A DNA stretch of 64,000 nucleotides from Corythucha ciliata (lineage: Eukaryota; Arthropoda; Insecta; Hemiptera; Tingidae). The stretch spans positions 22,111,009 through 22,175,008 of the forward strand of contig CM075938.1 of NCBI GenBank assembly GCA_038030265.1, given 5' to 3'. The translations under genes were made by a program, and so were the position numbers. Of this stretch, positions 12,266 through 25,539 are shown one piece after another; positions within the stretch are counted from its first letter, which is position 1; each line of letters begins with the position of its first letter. The notes under the pieces were generated by a model. The model was not told the DNA's origin, ran no database searches, and was given only the letters and a program-made list of their open reading frames with translations.

Positions 12266-12714
12266 CTATTCAGCACTTCCAGCAGATCCTCGATCTCAGG
12301 ATGTTTTTCACCATAACTCTATAAACTCCTGTTTTAAGTCCCTCCACAAACGTTAGCCGAGAAGGGTTTATCAAATAGGTAGACAGCGTTTCTATAGGAT
12401 CTGCTTGAGGATTAGCGTATTCGGCAATCAAATCAAGCAGAACCATTGGGTTTTAGAACGGATAGTGGGGACCAACACGAAGGACACACCGAAAATATGC
12501 CAAAGTGAATAAAATAGCTCTTGCTTGTCTTTTCTAGATGTTACCATCAGACGGTCTATTCCCGAATTCCGTCCCTTAGTAGAAACGGGATCCTTTTTAA
12601 AATATTAAACATCGTATTAGCCCTATTCCCTTAGCTCAACTAATTCATGAGCATCGTTAGCACCACCATTCCATTCAGTCACAGAAAAAACAAAAACATA
12701 AAACAGGCGTATTG
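12266..12714 (-). pseudogene. Degenerate coding remnant inside the long-TIR element
   Basis: The minus strand at about 12300-12430 stays open for some 45 codons ('LLDLIAEYANPQADP', 'TYLINPSRLTFVEGLKTGVY'). It then needs a one-base shift to continue as 'YGEKHPEIEDLLEVLNRI' up to the Gypsy insertion point. Composition looks protein-like rather than random, but I recognise no family. It may be a transposase fragment or a captured gene piece. The interruption by GAATC shows the Gypsy element landed in this frame. Confidence 0.4.
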
Positions 12715-13191
12715 CACCCTTTATTCCACCAAACTGTGAAGATTTGCCAGTCATTAAATAATTGAGTAAGATAAAAAATCACCTATTTTTTCAATCAGAC
12801 GCGGTTTTCTCACCTATTCGATTTTTTAATTTAAAAAAATGACTAGACCTAATGAAAGCTGAGGTTCTACACCAACTTTTAAGATTGCAGTGTACGATTA
12901 ACCGACAGATTCAGTCGGAGTTGAAAACGTTTGAAAATTCTGCGAATTTTCGTAATTTCTCACATTCTACTACTCGGGCTCATTATTCGTCCCGTGAATC
13001 CTACATTTGAAATAATATTTTGCATTGGGAAGATGTTAAATTTAACGCTTTTTCCAACGGTTTATTCAGATTTGATTTCCGGCCAGAAATAAGCGAGTTA
13101 CAGTCGTTTTAGTATCGCAATGTCTATAACACGAAAAAAATCTTACAAAAAATCAAATTACAAAAAATCTTCAGCAGGTGAAACCATCAGT
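12715..13191. repeat. Right terminal inverted repeat (477 bp)
   Basis: This is the reverse complement of 7393-7866. It begins 'caccctttattccacc' and ends 'aaaccatcagt', where similarity to the left arm stops abruptly. Confidence 0.8.
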
Positions 13192-16100
13192 TTTTGGTCA
13201 AATGAATTACTTTTTCGACTCAATTGACATTTTTATGTTTCAACTGGTACGTATTTTCTTGGGGCTCGAATGAATGTTTTTGGCTGCGGCCTTGCAAACT
13301 TTGCACAGTACTTCTTTTTGCTGCCGCTCCCCCTCCTCGAGTAAATCTCTTGCCCACGTTTGGCCGGTTTCAATGAAAACATCCAGTCAAGTAAAAACAC
13401 AAACGTGTATACAGAAGGAAAAAATGTCAGACATTGATACCAAATTGATAAATTCATCCAAAAAACAACGGATAGCTATGTGAAAGTGGAGATTTCTGAT
13501 TATTTTCCTTCGTTCGGCCCAGGAACGTTTCAATTGAACGTAGCAGGCTTCAATAACAGATTTGTCGAGCAAGCGAGTTCTCGTTTTCCTGGTTGAAGAG
13601 GCGTTTTGAGAAAGCACGGCCTTCCGGTCCTAAAGTCAAAAATAGGAATCATACCAAGGACAACGATGCGTGGGTTTTAGAATAAATAGGAAAATATCAT
13701 GTTGGCTTACTCACTTCGGCAACTCAGCCGCATAGCTTCGGAATGAATTACACAAACAATAAAATCCATGGTACGTTTGAATATCGATGCATCCGCCAAA
13801 AGACCGAACGAAAAGTGAAAAATTTTAGTATTTGAGCACGAAAAATAAGGATTCCTGACAAAATTTTACAAAACAAAACATCTACCAGTTTTTAATCAGA
13901 AAGATCAGTGAACCGCGATCCCCGAGTGATAAGAAGTTTCAAAAGTTTAGGAGGTAAACGGCTGTAAAATGGAAGGGGTAAGGGGAAGCTCTCAGTGAGA
14001 ACCTAGGTGGAGATTCGATGTTCTTCAATCTTTGGCTGGGCTATAAAAGAAATAAGAAAAGGGAAATAAAAGATAAGAAAAGGGAATAAGGGAATAGTGG
14101 ACATATGAGGAAGGAAAATAACGCCTGCACTGTCGACTCACCCCCCCCCCCCACATCCCTTGATTTATGTTATTTTATTGGTTTTACTTATTTTATTCAT
14201 GTTTTAGTCCCTGGCTTCCAAACCAACAGTTGCAAGCATGAAAGAGCTGTTGTCAACAATTGTATAACTCGGTGCAATAATTTCTATGACCACATCAGCA
14301 CATCTACGAGATTGTAATAAAAAACGACAATATCGCGAATTTGAAAATTATGTACGTACTATGAAAACGACAAAATTTGGAAAATATTTTGTATAAAAAG
14401 TTAAAAAATGCTCTTCCATGTTCACTCAACAGCTCCAGAACCCCAGTTGAAATTTTGTTAACGTAACTGCACGCTAGCGGCAAAACACCCGCACACGGAA
14501 CTGTGCTACTTTGACGGCTCGTACACAAATGATCAATGTGTGGAGGATCTCGGACAGTTATGTCTTATGCTCCCCTATCATTCAAATGATGATACCTGGA
14601 TCACCGTTCATTAATCCTAAACGCTTGAGGCGAATAGCGATGGCCTAATGTTTGTTTTTCGGACAAGAGATGGCAACACTTTCGATGGGAAATTTACATA
14701 GCTAATAGTTTTGTGAAAAGTGAACTTAATTAATTTTTCAACTTACCACTTTTACTGAAAATAACGTAGAAGTTGCGGAAATTACGTTACGTCTGAATAA
14801 TGTAATTAGAAACGCATAAAACGTGGGATAAAAAGCTTGAAAAAAATATTTTTGAAAATTATGTGTGCAGCCAGGAAACTGAGTGACAATTAAACGGATC
14901 TGTCCAAACAGATCGAAAAATGTTGATTAGTTCTCGCCAAAACGCGAATACTGTGCGACCAGACGTCAGTTATTCAAGCGAGGCGCAAAAGTGCTTAGGC
15001 AGCAGTGGGTGGTGGAGGGATGATTGCAGTCCTCGACCTGCCCAAGCCTTCTAGCTAGAAGTGTGAATAGGTACGTCTCGCTCTTGTATTCCCGATTCTC
15101 GGTCTCACACTCATTGGTGGATTTCATTCCTTCAAAAATCCTTTCGCGGAATTGGATCTACCGGAAATGAAAGTTCGTGGTTTTAGCTCTCTAAATCCCT
15201 TGCACAATGTACTGCAATAGTACGAAAGAGAAAAATAATTTACGACTTAGCGCGAAAAGAAGGGAAAGAGTACCGAAGAAGCCTTGTTCATCTCATCATA
15301 ATTTAAAAAATTATACCTTTGTTCCTTTGCTGAAGTAATTGAAATTTAGGCTGCGCTAGCAATTTAAAATTAATGATATTAATGCAAACTTGCACAAAGT
15401 GTAATGTTCCGCTTTTGACACCATAAAAGCCGGAAGTGAATTACGGAAAGAATAATGAATGTACAACACCGGTTTCATGCCAAATGAAGGAGCTACTGAG
15501 CGTTTTATTTTTATTTCGCATCGGCAACGAGGCTCAATCGATAAAATTGAGTCGTATGAAATGAACAAAAACGAGCACGACCTTATGCTTGAATTTTTTC
15601 AATCACGTGGTCATCAATTCAATAGAAATAGTCTAGTAAAAGAAAGGTAGTAGATCGAACCAGCTGGTAACTCCAAAGTTGTGATTGGGATTTGTTCGGA
15701 GGGGTCTGGAGATGGTGTAGTCAAAAGTCCCCGCCTCTAGCCCACGAGCTAGCTGCTGGACGTAGCAAAACGTGCATAATTTTTCACTTTATTACCTTAA
15801 AAACTTAACGACTTAAAAACTTATTGGATAACAAAACAAAGTTGACAAAATTCCTCAAAAATTTGTCTTCGAAAAGGTTTTTGTAGCTTCAACCGTTAAA
15901 GAGATAATAGCGTTAAAAGTGACACTATTCTCGAACCCCTTCACTGCTTTTTGTGAACAATGCGTTGTAGCGTCCTCGCCGTTGACGTTACGACATTGAT
16001 GCATAGCAAAGAAGTTAATCATCATAAAATTCTCTTTACAAAAAACAAAAATGATACTCGCTTATCTCCAATAGGTGTCGAGATACACGCAGTGGGAGAA

Positions 16101-16403
16101 AATTCCCTAACAATAAAAACTGTATTCTTATGGGATGGTCCTGTTAATTTGATGAAAACGGCTATTAGATAAACTAGTTTTGTTAACTTATCACAGGTAA
16201 TTCGAAAAATAGCTTGAACTAATGTGTCTTTAACCGTTTTAAGGCTCATTTTACGTCAAAGTTAGCTGTAGATGAGGATATTCGGTCTGTCCGTTCCGAG
16301 AACTGTAATGATCGCGGAGACATGGAAACAAGCGTTCTCATAGCGAATCCGGACGACGATGGAAGGGCATAGCCCAACACGATTCGAGTTTCGAGAAAAA
16401 ATG
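13192..16403. other. Gene-free stretch
   Basis: No supported gene, RNA or mobile element. There is a C11-type run near 14141 and an A/G-rich patch near 14045-14095 with imperfect 'aagaaaaggga' repeats. A 63-codon frame near 15459-15650 has no recognisable domain and no splice context, and was not called. Confidence 0.45.
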
Positions 16404-16476
16404 GCTCCCCGGCGGGATTTGAACCCGCAACCTCTGGATTACCAATCCAGCACGCTGCCAATTGCGCCACGGAGAC
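16404..16476 (-). tRNA. tRNA, anticodon GGT (Thr by codon), possibly a variant or pseudogene
   Basis: The minus strand folds as a cloverleaf of 73 nt without encoded CCA. The acceptor arm is GTCTCCG/CGGGGAG (pairs except G1-G72, with one T-G wobble). The D stem is GCGC/GCGT, the anticodon stem CTGGA/TCCAG with loop TTGGTAA, and the T arm GCGGG-TTCAAAT-CCCGC. The A box (TGGCGCAATTGG) and B box (GGTTCAAATCC) fit Pol III promoters, and a T6 terminator follows two bases after the 3' end. GGT would decode ACC (threonine). Animals normally use AGT for that box, and the 1-72 mismatch is also odd. No intron is seen. Confidence 0.75.
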
Positions 16477-19400
16477 GCCTTTGGGAGTCGTACTCCGAGG
16501 GATAAGCTAAGCCGAATCCCACCCAGGTCCATTGTTTCTCGAAACCGGCGAGAATTACTCATCAAATCTATCTAAAAATCTTTTCACAAAAACAAAATCC
16601 GTCAATTTTTGCAACCGCAAAAGGTAAAATGGATTCGGCCATCTTCCCTCTCTCTTGCTCACTTGTCGTCCTCATTAGCCTTGAAAAATTATTAGAATTT
16701 TTCAAAAAATGCGGCAAAATCCCCGCTTAGCGTGCACTAGAGGGTTAACTTAACGTTGAGAAAACTCGTTAGGCCTTCACGGCCAATATCGAGAAAGAAG
16801 AAAAAACACGTAAACATGCTGCCTCGGCAGGTGACCTACTGGCTAAAGTTGAGAAAAAGCGTTAACGCTAGTGTTTGGCGATTGGCGACTTCACAGCTAA
16901 AATGAGGGCAAATCGTGGAAATACTATATACATATGTAGATGAGGATTAGTTACGTGTGAAGTCCTCACACCAGGGCCACCACAAAAGGAAGGGGGGGGG
17001 GATCACAGGCCACAAAAAGTTTGTACGACCAGGTTGGATGACAATCTTGGCAATTTCGGGAGTCTGCTTCTCGTTACTTCACGAATTTTGGTCTTTTCTG
17101 GTGGGTACATCGAGGCAATTGAAAAATAGCGCTATAACGTACAAATTTAGCGATCTCAAGAGGCAATATCGCGGAAAAACTGAGAAAGTTAAAATTGAAA
17201 AATGTGGGAATTCAGCTTCCTTGGGATATTGCTTTGCAGGTGAAATTGAGGAAAATTGCAATATGGGTTATTTCACCCAAACTTATCAAACTACTATATC
17301 ATCATTGACCAATCGACGAGTTTTCCCGTTTCTAGCTATTATGATCAGAACTCTGGTAACGATGGTTCGAAATCTGGGAGGGGGTTATGTTACTTCAAGA
17401 GGAGGGGGAGCACTTTCGTATTAAACCGCTGTTAAAAGGGCGGAAACACGAGGGCATTGTGAGATGCCCTAAAGATAGGCTACAACCGTGCTTTACAGAT
17501 ATTGTCGAGCGGGTCGCGTCATAACCTTGCGGGTTATAGCGCGTCTACACTTACCAACGTGTTATGTAGATTTTTGTTCCTGAATAGACGCTTGAACGAA
17601 ATTTCGATACGAGCCTTAATTTCGTTATTTTTTAAAAAGTACCAAAAGACGTGATTTCACGTGAAAAAATAACATCAAAAGTAAGGGCACCAGGGGACCT
17701 ACGAATCTTGATGAAAACTCCACCGGAAGGAAGGCGCATAGAATAAAGGGGAGAGGTAAGTTTGAGTGCCGTTTCCCTCACGGTTACGGTTACAGCAGTC
17801 TCGAAAAAGAAAATAAGGTGGTAGGTGGTGGTGTCTTGGCGGAGGGGGGGACTTTAATTTTAAAAGCTACAGAGAGGAGAAAGAGCCTCTGGGAAATTAA
17901 TATTTGCACTTTTGACTCCGTATAATTAAAATTAGTTATTTCTCTTCCGCGGTTTTAGACTCGAAATAACATTTTAATGAGGGTCAACAGTTTAATATCG
18001 TAATGATAAAACGTGGGTATGAATACTCAAGGTTTCCTTAACGAAGGAAAATGCTAGCATCAAAGACGCCAAAGAGGTCCTCGTCTCTCGTGCAAATACA
18101 TTATTCTGACAAGGTTTGTGGTGGTTGTATAGTAGTGTTGGTGGTGGGGGGACACGATTGATAACAGTCACGAAATTAAAATAATCGAACGGTTTTGGTG
18201 TGCTCCAAGCCCACGTGTGAGCATACCATACATGGGGAGGCGTTGTTTAAAGTAAAATAGGATTGCCAGTGTGGTGGGAGGGGTGTGTGACGGATTCCAC
18301 GGAGGATCATTTTATCTTCAAAACCGCGCGCGAGTTGGAAACGGGTTTGTTGGTTGCAGTGATGGTGGGGGGGGGGGAGAATCTAAAGCAACGAAGCCCT
18401 TCAACTCCCTCGTGACACGCTCTGGGGTCTCGTGAATTATTAAATTCTTGCGATGTCTTCACTGAAAACTCCGTTCTCCTCCATGTACGCGAGGAATGCT
18501 TACAATTCGTCTATCCTAATGATTATTTTAATTATGTAAAAACGAGGCGAAACCACGCAATTTTAACGAAATATTTAGAGCATCACCAAATTTCAAGTTA
18601 GGAACAGAATTCCGCATCGAATTCATGTAAAAGTTTAACATGTCGAAGTAAAAATGTCCAATCACTCGCGAAAAATTCCCCCGTTTTGTTGGTCCATTGC
18701 ATTTACTCGGAGTGGCGGTTGAGGTTACGACAAAATGTAATAAATAAATCAGCGGCACCGTATACGTCTAACGTTGACAAACGATGACAAATGTATACCG
18801 AGTGTCTAAAGTGGTGGGGTGGAGGAGGGTGAAGGAGCAGGAGCAGAACTCATGAATCCGGCAGAGCACATTCTCAAACTACTTCCATTCCGCCTTCGCA
18901 ATTTTTTCCCCCTCTCCTTCATTTAATGTCCTTTTTCCGACAATTTCAAGAGCTATTTCTCTCGCTTGAAGAGGAAGACGACGCGACGTCTTTTTTCATA
19001 AATTAAAATACACCACCGCTCGTAATAATTCTTCATCTTAATAACAAATATTTATGTTTTTCTTCGTGGGATGACGGGGAGTGAAGGGAATGGGACACTT
19101 TAACAATGCTCGCTAGTGGAATTTCCGCCTCATCATTCCTCCGGATTAAAATTGTAACATACCCCCCCCCTTGATTTGATGCCCAAAAATAGAAAAAAAA
19201 CGTTCTATCGAATTTGTTGTGAATGAAAGCATTTACTTCATTTTTGAACCTTTTATATCGTGGCGGGGGACGAATAAGTTGCAAAAGGGATGAAGGTAAG
19301 TTCAAATTTTCTGTAAAAGGCAACGTTTTCTTTACATAAGAACATACAGGGGGGGGGGCATTGACTGGTCGTCCTCTCATCTCTCCTACTTGATAGAGAG

Positions 19401-20026
19401 GAGGAAAAGACACCAAGAAAAAAAGGACTCACACCACGTCGCAAGACCTTTTTCCCCGGCTTCTTTTTTTCTTTTCTTTTCTTTTTTAAGCGTCGATATC
19501 CAAATGGACCGGCAAGTTTGGAAAGCCGAGGAATTGTGACAAAATGGTTGGGTGGGTTGAAGGGGGGAGCGGTTCTGAATTGAAAATTACAAAGTGAACG
19601 AGAAACAGATGGGGGGCCTCTAGGTCCTATAGGATATACACCATGAAAATAAGGGAGAATTTTTTATAAAGATAAGGGTAACGATGAAGGGGATGGCAAA
19701 GTCTCTTTTAAACGTTGTTGGTTGGGGCGGGGGGCTCCCTTTCCTTACTCTTTGATTAAATTTGTTGTAAAAAGTCGGCTTGAGAGGGAGGGAAAAGAGA
19801 AAATCCTTGTTCGAGATATTAATATTTTGAAAGATTTATCGGACGAAGCGGTGTTGTAGCCACAGGTGGGAGGGGGGAATTGATTTGAATTTCAAAGCTC
19901 AATAAATAATGAGAGATTTTTTTTACCCGCAATTTCTTGTTTGACACTATAATATGACTGTTTGATCAGACGCAAAAAAAAGAAGAAAATCAAAAGATCC
20001 TTCAAGTTGTCCAGGAGCAGGTTCGA
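16477..20026. other. Gene-free stretch with family B repeats and G-runs
   Basis: About 16745-17260 shows degenerate inverted family B repeats ('gagaaaaagcgttaacgc', 'ctgagaaagttaaaattg'). Runs of G or C occur at about 16987, 17845, 18368, 19161 and 19350. The longest open frame (16957-17424, 155 codons) runs through this repeat and has no known motif, so it was not called. No gene is supported. Confidence 0.45.
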
Positions 20027-20880
20027 AAATCGTGCCCATTTGAGTCGAGCTTTCAAACTTTGCAGGCGTTTTCTAGATGGCTGATGAGTTGATTTTAAAA
20101 TTTGAGGCAATCGCGACATCGCTTAGGACGCGGCTTTTATTCAAGATAGCCGTTGGAAATTTTAGTATTTCCGCCGTTTCAGCGCTTTTTTCAAACTCTT
20201 TCCTGGTTGAAGCGCTGTTAAGAACTACATTAGACTGCCACGAGTTCGAAAACAACCATTGGAGCGATCAATTAATCCCGCACGTGGATCATGCAGCAGC
20301 TTCTTTTACCATCTTTACATTAAAAAAATTGTTTTCCAAGCTCGCCGATTTTGGATACTAAGGGCATCTCTTTCAAGTCCATCGCATTCCACCCTTGTCC
20401 TAGGGTGTCTACAACTGAAATTTCGCCTCAAACCCCAAACCTGGCTGGCGGAGCTACAAATTTATTCTACGCTCTAAGCCCCGTGTTCAACTCCCTTTCA
20501 AGGGCTAAGGATCCCCGATTTGTGCAAGATTTTTTCATGAACATGTCTCTCACATTTGAGGGCGTACTTTGTGGTTCAGAGCCGATCCATAAAACCAATA
20601 TGGCGGCCATAATTCGAGCTGATTTCCAACAATCACGATATTTATACGTTTCCGACCTATTTCTCGCGCCACTAGCGTAAATAGGTGTCTCCAGCCAAAA
20701 ATTGTCGTCATCAAGCAAAACTCCTTCATGTACACTATTGAATTTCTAACGAAAGAATCTAAATATTAATGCATGACTAATTCAGAAATAATTTAAGAAG
20801 AATTTGGCATTTTCAAGGGGGCGTTTGCATCTAGAACAAGCCTGCAAAGATTGAAAGCTCGACTCAAAAATGCACGATTT
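20027..20880. mobile_element. Possible short-TIR element (~52-bp inverted arms)
   Basis: Left arm 20027-20078 ('aatcgtgcccatttgagtcg...ttctagat') is mirrored at 20829-20880 ('atctagaacaag...tgcacgatt') with about 80% identity. The 750-bp interior has overlapping short frames on both strands but nothing I recognise. No target duplication is visible. It could be a decayed non-autonomous DNA transposon; the call rests on the arms only. Confidence 0.4.
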
Positions 20881-23800
20881 TGCTATTTTTCTTGAATATG
20901 CTCCGGGACTAAAGGGGCCTGTTTTTTGTATAAACCAAACATGTTCTCAATTATTTGCAAAGCCTTAATCCGAGGTTGATATTTTAAGCCGCTAAAGTTG
21001 GTGGGCCAGCTCTTGGAAAAACGCTCGTTTGTGGTCATTTCCATGTCTTTGCCGGACAATTCCGTAAACAATGGACCGCAGTAGAACGGGATTTTTGTGT
21101 GCGTGGTTCAAGTTTTTTGAAGTTTCTCCGGTTTGATGGCTCATGTAGGTGGCGATGGTGGGAGTCAGTACTATGGTCAGTTTACACCTGACAGCCGTTT
21201 AGCCAGCGTTAGAAGAAATATGGCCAGTTTTAATGGGTCGCTGTTCGGCAAGTTGACCGTTTTGGTGGGGATCGTCTGCCTTATTCCACGATCCGAGGGA
21301 CTCGCTGTATAAACTTATAAAGCACGGTCTGATCCTCACAGGGTTGCACAATGTTGTGGTTTTGGGAATAGGCCTTTCGAGGGGTTCTTACCGATATTAA
21401 CAGCATTTTAGGTCGCTTTGACACGTTTTTCGGTAACCCTCCCTCTTCCTACCACGAGAATTTTCTTGGGTTTCGAGCCTCGACCCTGCTGCCAAACGAA
21501 TAGAATTCGACGGATTGCGAGACAACTTATCGGCCCTCGAGAAGATGAACATATTTCCGTTTATTAGACGATTATTGTTTAAAATATCGCCAAAGACAAT
21601 ATAAAACGACCCGAACTTTTTAATATCGTCTGGGAGGGAAGTATACGTACACTTGGCATTATGCCAGGCCAAGTACATGCATAATATCGAACGAAAGAAA
21701 GTACAGTGGGTGAGGATGGGATTGTTGGGAGTGACTTTCCACCCTGCAATGTGGAAAAATCTGTATTTTTTATTAAAAAACACTCCGTGGCCTACTTAAA
21801 CGAATAAAAAAAATTAAACGAATTTTCGACAAGGTGTACCTACATGCACACTAGGACCATGAGTGTGAGGCAGTTTTCGACTCAAATAAGCGAAAAAAAT
21901 CATAAAATGGGAGGGGTAAACATGAACAAATGAGAGGAGACAAAGCAGAATACAAAAACAAGTTTGGCGGGGCAGTCAACGGAGAGAAAAATGCGTTTTG
22001 TAGCTTTCGCGCTTAGCTTTCTTTCAATTTTCGCCGTCATTAATCACTGGGAAGACTAAATGGTTTTTCCAGAAAATATTCTTCCATCCCCCCTTTACCA
22101 CAATTACACAAACCACTTGCAGAACCATTCAATTTAATCGTTTATTTCGGGGGGGGGGCAAGGGGCACTAATCAATAAAAAATTATATTTTTTCGAATGG
22201 GGAATGTTTTCCCTGAATCGTAAAAATACGTTGGCATTGTGGTTGTGAGGGTTAAGGGTGGGGGTGGAGGATGGTAGAGAGAGATCAAAACGGAATCGTT
22301 TTTCTTATCGGTGATCAGAAACGAATCGAATTGTGTACAGTTTGCTATACACTTTGAGGCGAAAAGAAATGCAACACCTTTTTTTAAATTACTGTTTTCA
22401 GTAAACTTGGAAGTTTTGGGAAAAACGTTGCACCCCCCTCTCCCCTGTCACTCATTGTAGTCACATCAAAACTAACGTTTGACAGTTGACAATCACTTTA
22501 AACACCGGGAGTCATTCCTTGGAGATTATTTTCAAAAAAAAAAAAAAAAAAAAACACGTCACAAGGTGTGACGAAGCGAAAAACAACCCGGAGTTTTCAG
22601 AAATATAGACACCCGTGCGATAGAAAGCGAGGAAATTATAGGAGAGAGAGAGACAGAGAGAATTATTTTTGGTGAAAAAAAGAAAGATACCCGCCCGTGT
22701 GACTCGAGGGATGAGAAAGAGACCGCATTTGACATTTAATGACGACGGTGTGATAAACCCCTAACTTTTAATTTATTTCTAACTTATTTCTCCATGCGAT
22801 CTAGTCAAAAGGTAATCAGCCGTACTGTTTAATTGTTTTGTTTTCTATATTACTTATTTATTGATCAATTACCCCCCTCCCTACTTGTGTAGCCTAAACC
22901 CTGACGATGATCTAGCGATCGAAAGCGCTCGGGAGTCGAGTTAAAAAGTGAGTGAAACAACGTCTTTTCATTGAACCCCTTAATATGAGAAATTACATTT
23001 TTCCATTTAAACTCCACTTCGTATGACTTTCCATTAATTTTCAAAGACGCACTACGCAAAGGATCCCTTTGATGATAACAAATACAGAAGACAAGGATGC
23101 TAAAAAGCGTTGACACCTTAGAAGAGATCCGCAACGCAGTGGTCTCCGCACCGCTATATCGTGGAGTGGTTGGGGATTTTTAACTGTCAGGACGTATGCC
23201 AGGCAGAATTAGACGCAACGACAAATGGGGAGGAAATGTGATGCTATGAAGTCTCAAAACAGAATAATTCAATAAAATAATATAAAACTTGAGAACTTAT
23301 TAAGACCGTGACGATAGAAAAACAAAAATGTAACAAGAGAGGTGAAACAAAAACTTCGTTCTTTCTGTAAGTATAATTACATTTGTGACCTCTGAATATA
23401 TTAACAGGAATTCTTGAAACACCTATACATAAAAGTTCCGAAATCTCATTAAAAAGCATATTTTTCAACAAATTAAAATACAGATTCAAAGGAAAAGTGG
23501 TACAAGAATACCTCCCCTCCCTTGACCATCACAAAAAATATATATATCTTATGAAATCCGAAGTGGACACGGAGGGCTAAGCACAATGCGCATAATGTAT
23601 TCCGCAAGTTATACAGGAGAGCCGTCTTGGTTACAAACTTTCCGAGAGGGAAATGAATTGTTAGTAACTTTATCCTTCTACTCCCCTTTCTGCCTATCAC
23701 TCAAACACCTTTTCGACCTTTATTGCGGTTTAAGGAGAGTTTTAAGGCTTTAAACTACGATTAATGTTACATAAAAGCGAGTACAAATCCATCTTCCCTG

Positions 23801-25539
23801 TGCGGGGCGGTGGTGTGGCGGTGGTTGTTTAAAGTGATCTCAACCGATCAGTTTGAGACCCTTATACCACCGTATACCCTCTACCCTCATCAGTCGATGA
23901 GGGGATTTCCTCAAAACCAAAGCAAACTTGCCCCTCTCTCGGCCCCCCGTCAGTTCACGCCATCATCATCATCTCGCTAAATGGGATGGTTCTTCTTCCC
24001 TATTCAATATCGCGTATCCCATTTATACAGCGTATCCCATTTATACAGTCTCTCGGTCGAAACACTAATAATAATGATCTATGTCGGAGATAAAGCTCTC
24101 TAGCTCTCTAACGCACTCATTCACTCTCTTTCTCACTCTCTCTCAATCGCGCTGTAGTGCCATAGAAATAATCATTTAACCCCAAAGGCGATGAGAAATA
24201 TTGCCTCGCCTTTTAGCTCCCACCCCCCACGCGACCATAACTGAAAGGAATAATTATCGTATTCGGAGGAAAGAAGAGTCCATGGAGGCACTACTTTGAA
24301 TTTAAAATTAGTTTTGTCAAGTTTTCCACTCGATGCAAATTAATTTGTTGATGGCTATACGCTCAAGACAACCCGCGCCTTTGGCAGTGCATGCGATGAT
24401 GTTATGAGTGGAGGTATTTAAAGACTTGTGATAATATAGCACCAAAGTTCATTATCTCGACTAAAATGAGAGGGAGAAAAAATATCAAGGGAGCAAATAG
24501 AGTGCTCGCCTGGAGGGCCAGTCAGTTGGCCCTTCAGGGTATATGGTCAATATACCTCTCCTCACGCACACATTTCGGGCTCTTCCACACTGGCTTCTAG
24601 ATACCAAGTTCTCATGTAAGTTTGTATCGTTTGTATGACGTCAAAAACTTTTTAATTTTTCAATTTCTGAAAAAGATGCCACATCCTCAAAAAATCTACA
24701 GAATGTCTACTGTCCTGCGGCTTTTATTGCAATAGCCGAACGGTCACCGAGGGATGGGAGGGGTATAAAATTGTCAGTTTTTTAGCTTCAGCAGGTTTTG
24801 TGTTTCAGAATATAAACATTTCGAGTTTGTCACACCCTTTAGGAGCTGTTTAGACAAGCCATTTATCGACAGAAAGATCCGAATTGTGGGCCAATTCAAC
24901 AGGTTCCTTGCCAGGGGCGTATCCTGACATTTTGATGCCCCGGCCGGCCGGTGGCCATGTGGATGCCCCCCCCCCTTTATTCTCACGATATTTTCAAAGT
25001 AGGCGATGAAGTGATAACTGGTGGTTGAAATGAGTCATCGGTCGAGTTCGTTTGCAAAGTTGTCAGACTGGACAATAAACCCAGCCTTTGGCAGTTTCTG
25101 GAGGCTACTTCACGGTTAACAATTGAAGAAAAGCGCTAACCCGATATTTCGGGATATTTAAATAAACCAAAAACGCAATTTTTTGACTAATCACCTAAAA
25201 TAGAAACCATACAAGACTTACGGTGAAGTTTTCGGGGTTGTTGGAGGGGGGAGGACTGAACACGGTATGGGATCTAGAAGGGAAGGAGCATTCCCTACTT
25301 CAACTGCGGAAAGCCCGTACGTAACGGAAAGTATAGGTTTTTGCCAGAATAAACAGACCCTGTTGTCAAATTGACGGATCCTGGTAGTGGGGGTAAATTT
25401 GCTGTGATGAAGCCAAATACAGTGACGACAGGGTTGGAGAATGCTCTGAATATAACCAAATTTACGGTTGTGGCTTTTCAAACAACCAATTTCACGCGCT
25501 ATACTCGTTGAAAACCCATCTTGTGGGGCAGGCTCATCA
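20881..25539. other. Gene-free stretch
   Basis: No gene is supported over 4.7 kb. It contains a poly-A run at 22537-22556, a G-run near 22149, AGAG-rich sequence near 22640, an exact 18-bp tandem duplicate at 24013-24048, CT-rich sequence near 24095-24150 and a C-run near 24967. Short open frames show no known domain. Confidence 0.45.
24013..24048. repeat. Two-copy 18-bp tandem repeat
   Basis: 'cgtatcccatttatacag' occurs twice without a gap (24013-24030 and 24031-24048). Confidence 0.85.

Larger units (their letters stand above)
7393..13191. mobile_element. Long-TIR DNA element, split by a nested Gypsy retrotransposon
   Basis: The left arm (7393-7866) and right arm (12715-13191) are reverse complements over about 475 bp with roughly 90% identity. 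Shared words include 'actgatggtttcacctgctg' at the outer end, 'gacattgcgatactaaaacg' in the middle and 'cacagtttggtggaataa' at the inner end. Without the 4,026 bp of Gypsy insertion plus duplication, the element would be about 1.77 kb with about 0.82 kb of interior. Interior DNA at 12266-12430 read on the minus strand has a broken coding look (for example 'DLIAEYANPQADPIETL'), perhaps a transposase or passenger remnant that I cannot assign. Long TIRs occur in Mavericks, MULEs and foldback elements; none can be chosen. No clear target duplication was found at the outer ends. Confidence 0.75.

Noticed and set aside
16246..16565. Two open frames with a Gly-Ser-Asn-Pro-Ala-Gly or Gln-Ile-Pro-Pro-Gly motif
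   Set aside because: They overlap the tRNA at 16404-16476. These motifs are the usual false translation of tRNA T arms.
16957..17424. A 155-codon plus-strand frame
   Set aside because: It runs through degenerate family B repeat and purine-rich sequence, with no known domain and no supporting splice sites.
20467..20735. Overlapping minus-strand frames inside the possible TIR element at 20-20.9 kb
   Set aside because: No transposase signature such as a DDE/D pattern or DNA-binding motif could be seen; frames on both strands are equally long.
21397..21783. A 128-codon minus-strand frame
   Set aside because: No recognisable motif and no flanking exon structure; the length is possible by chance in 64 kb.
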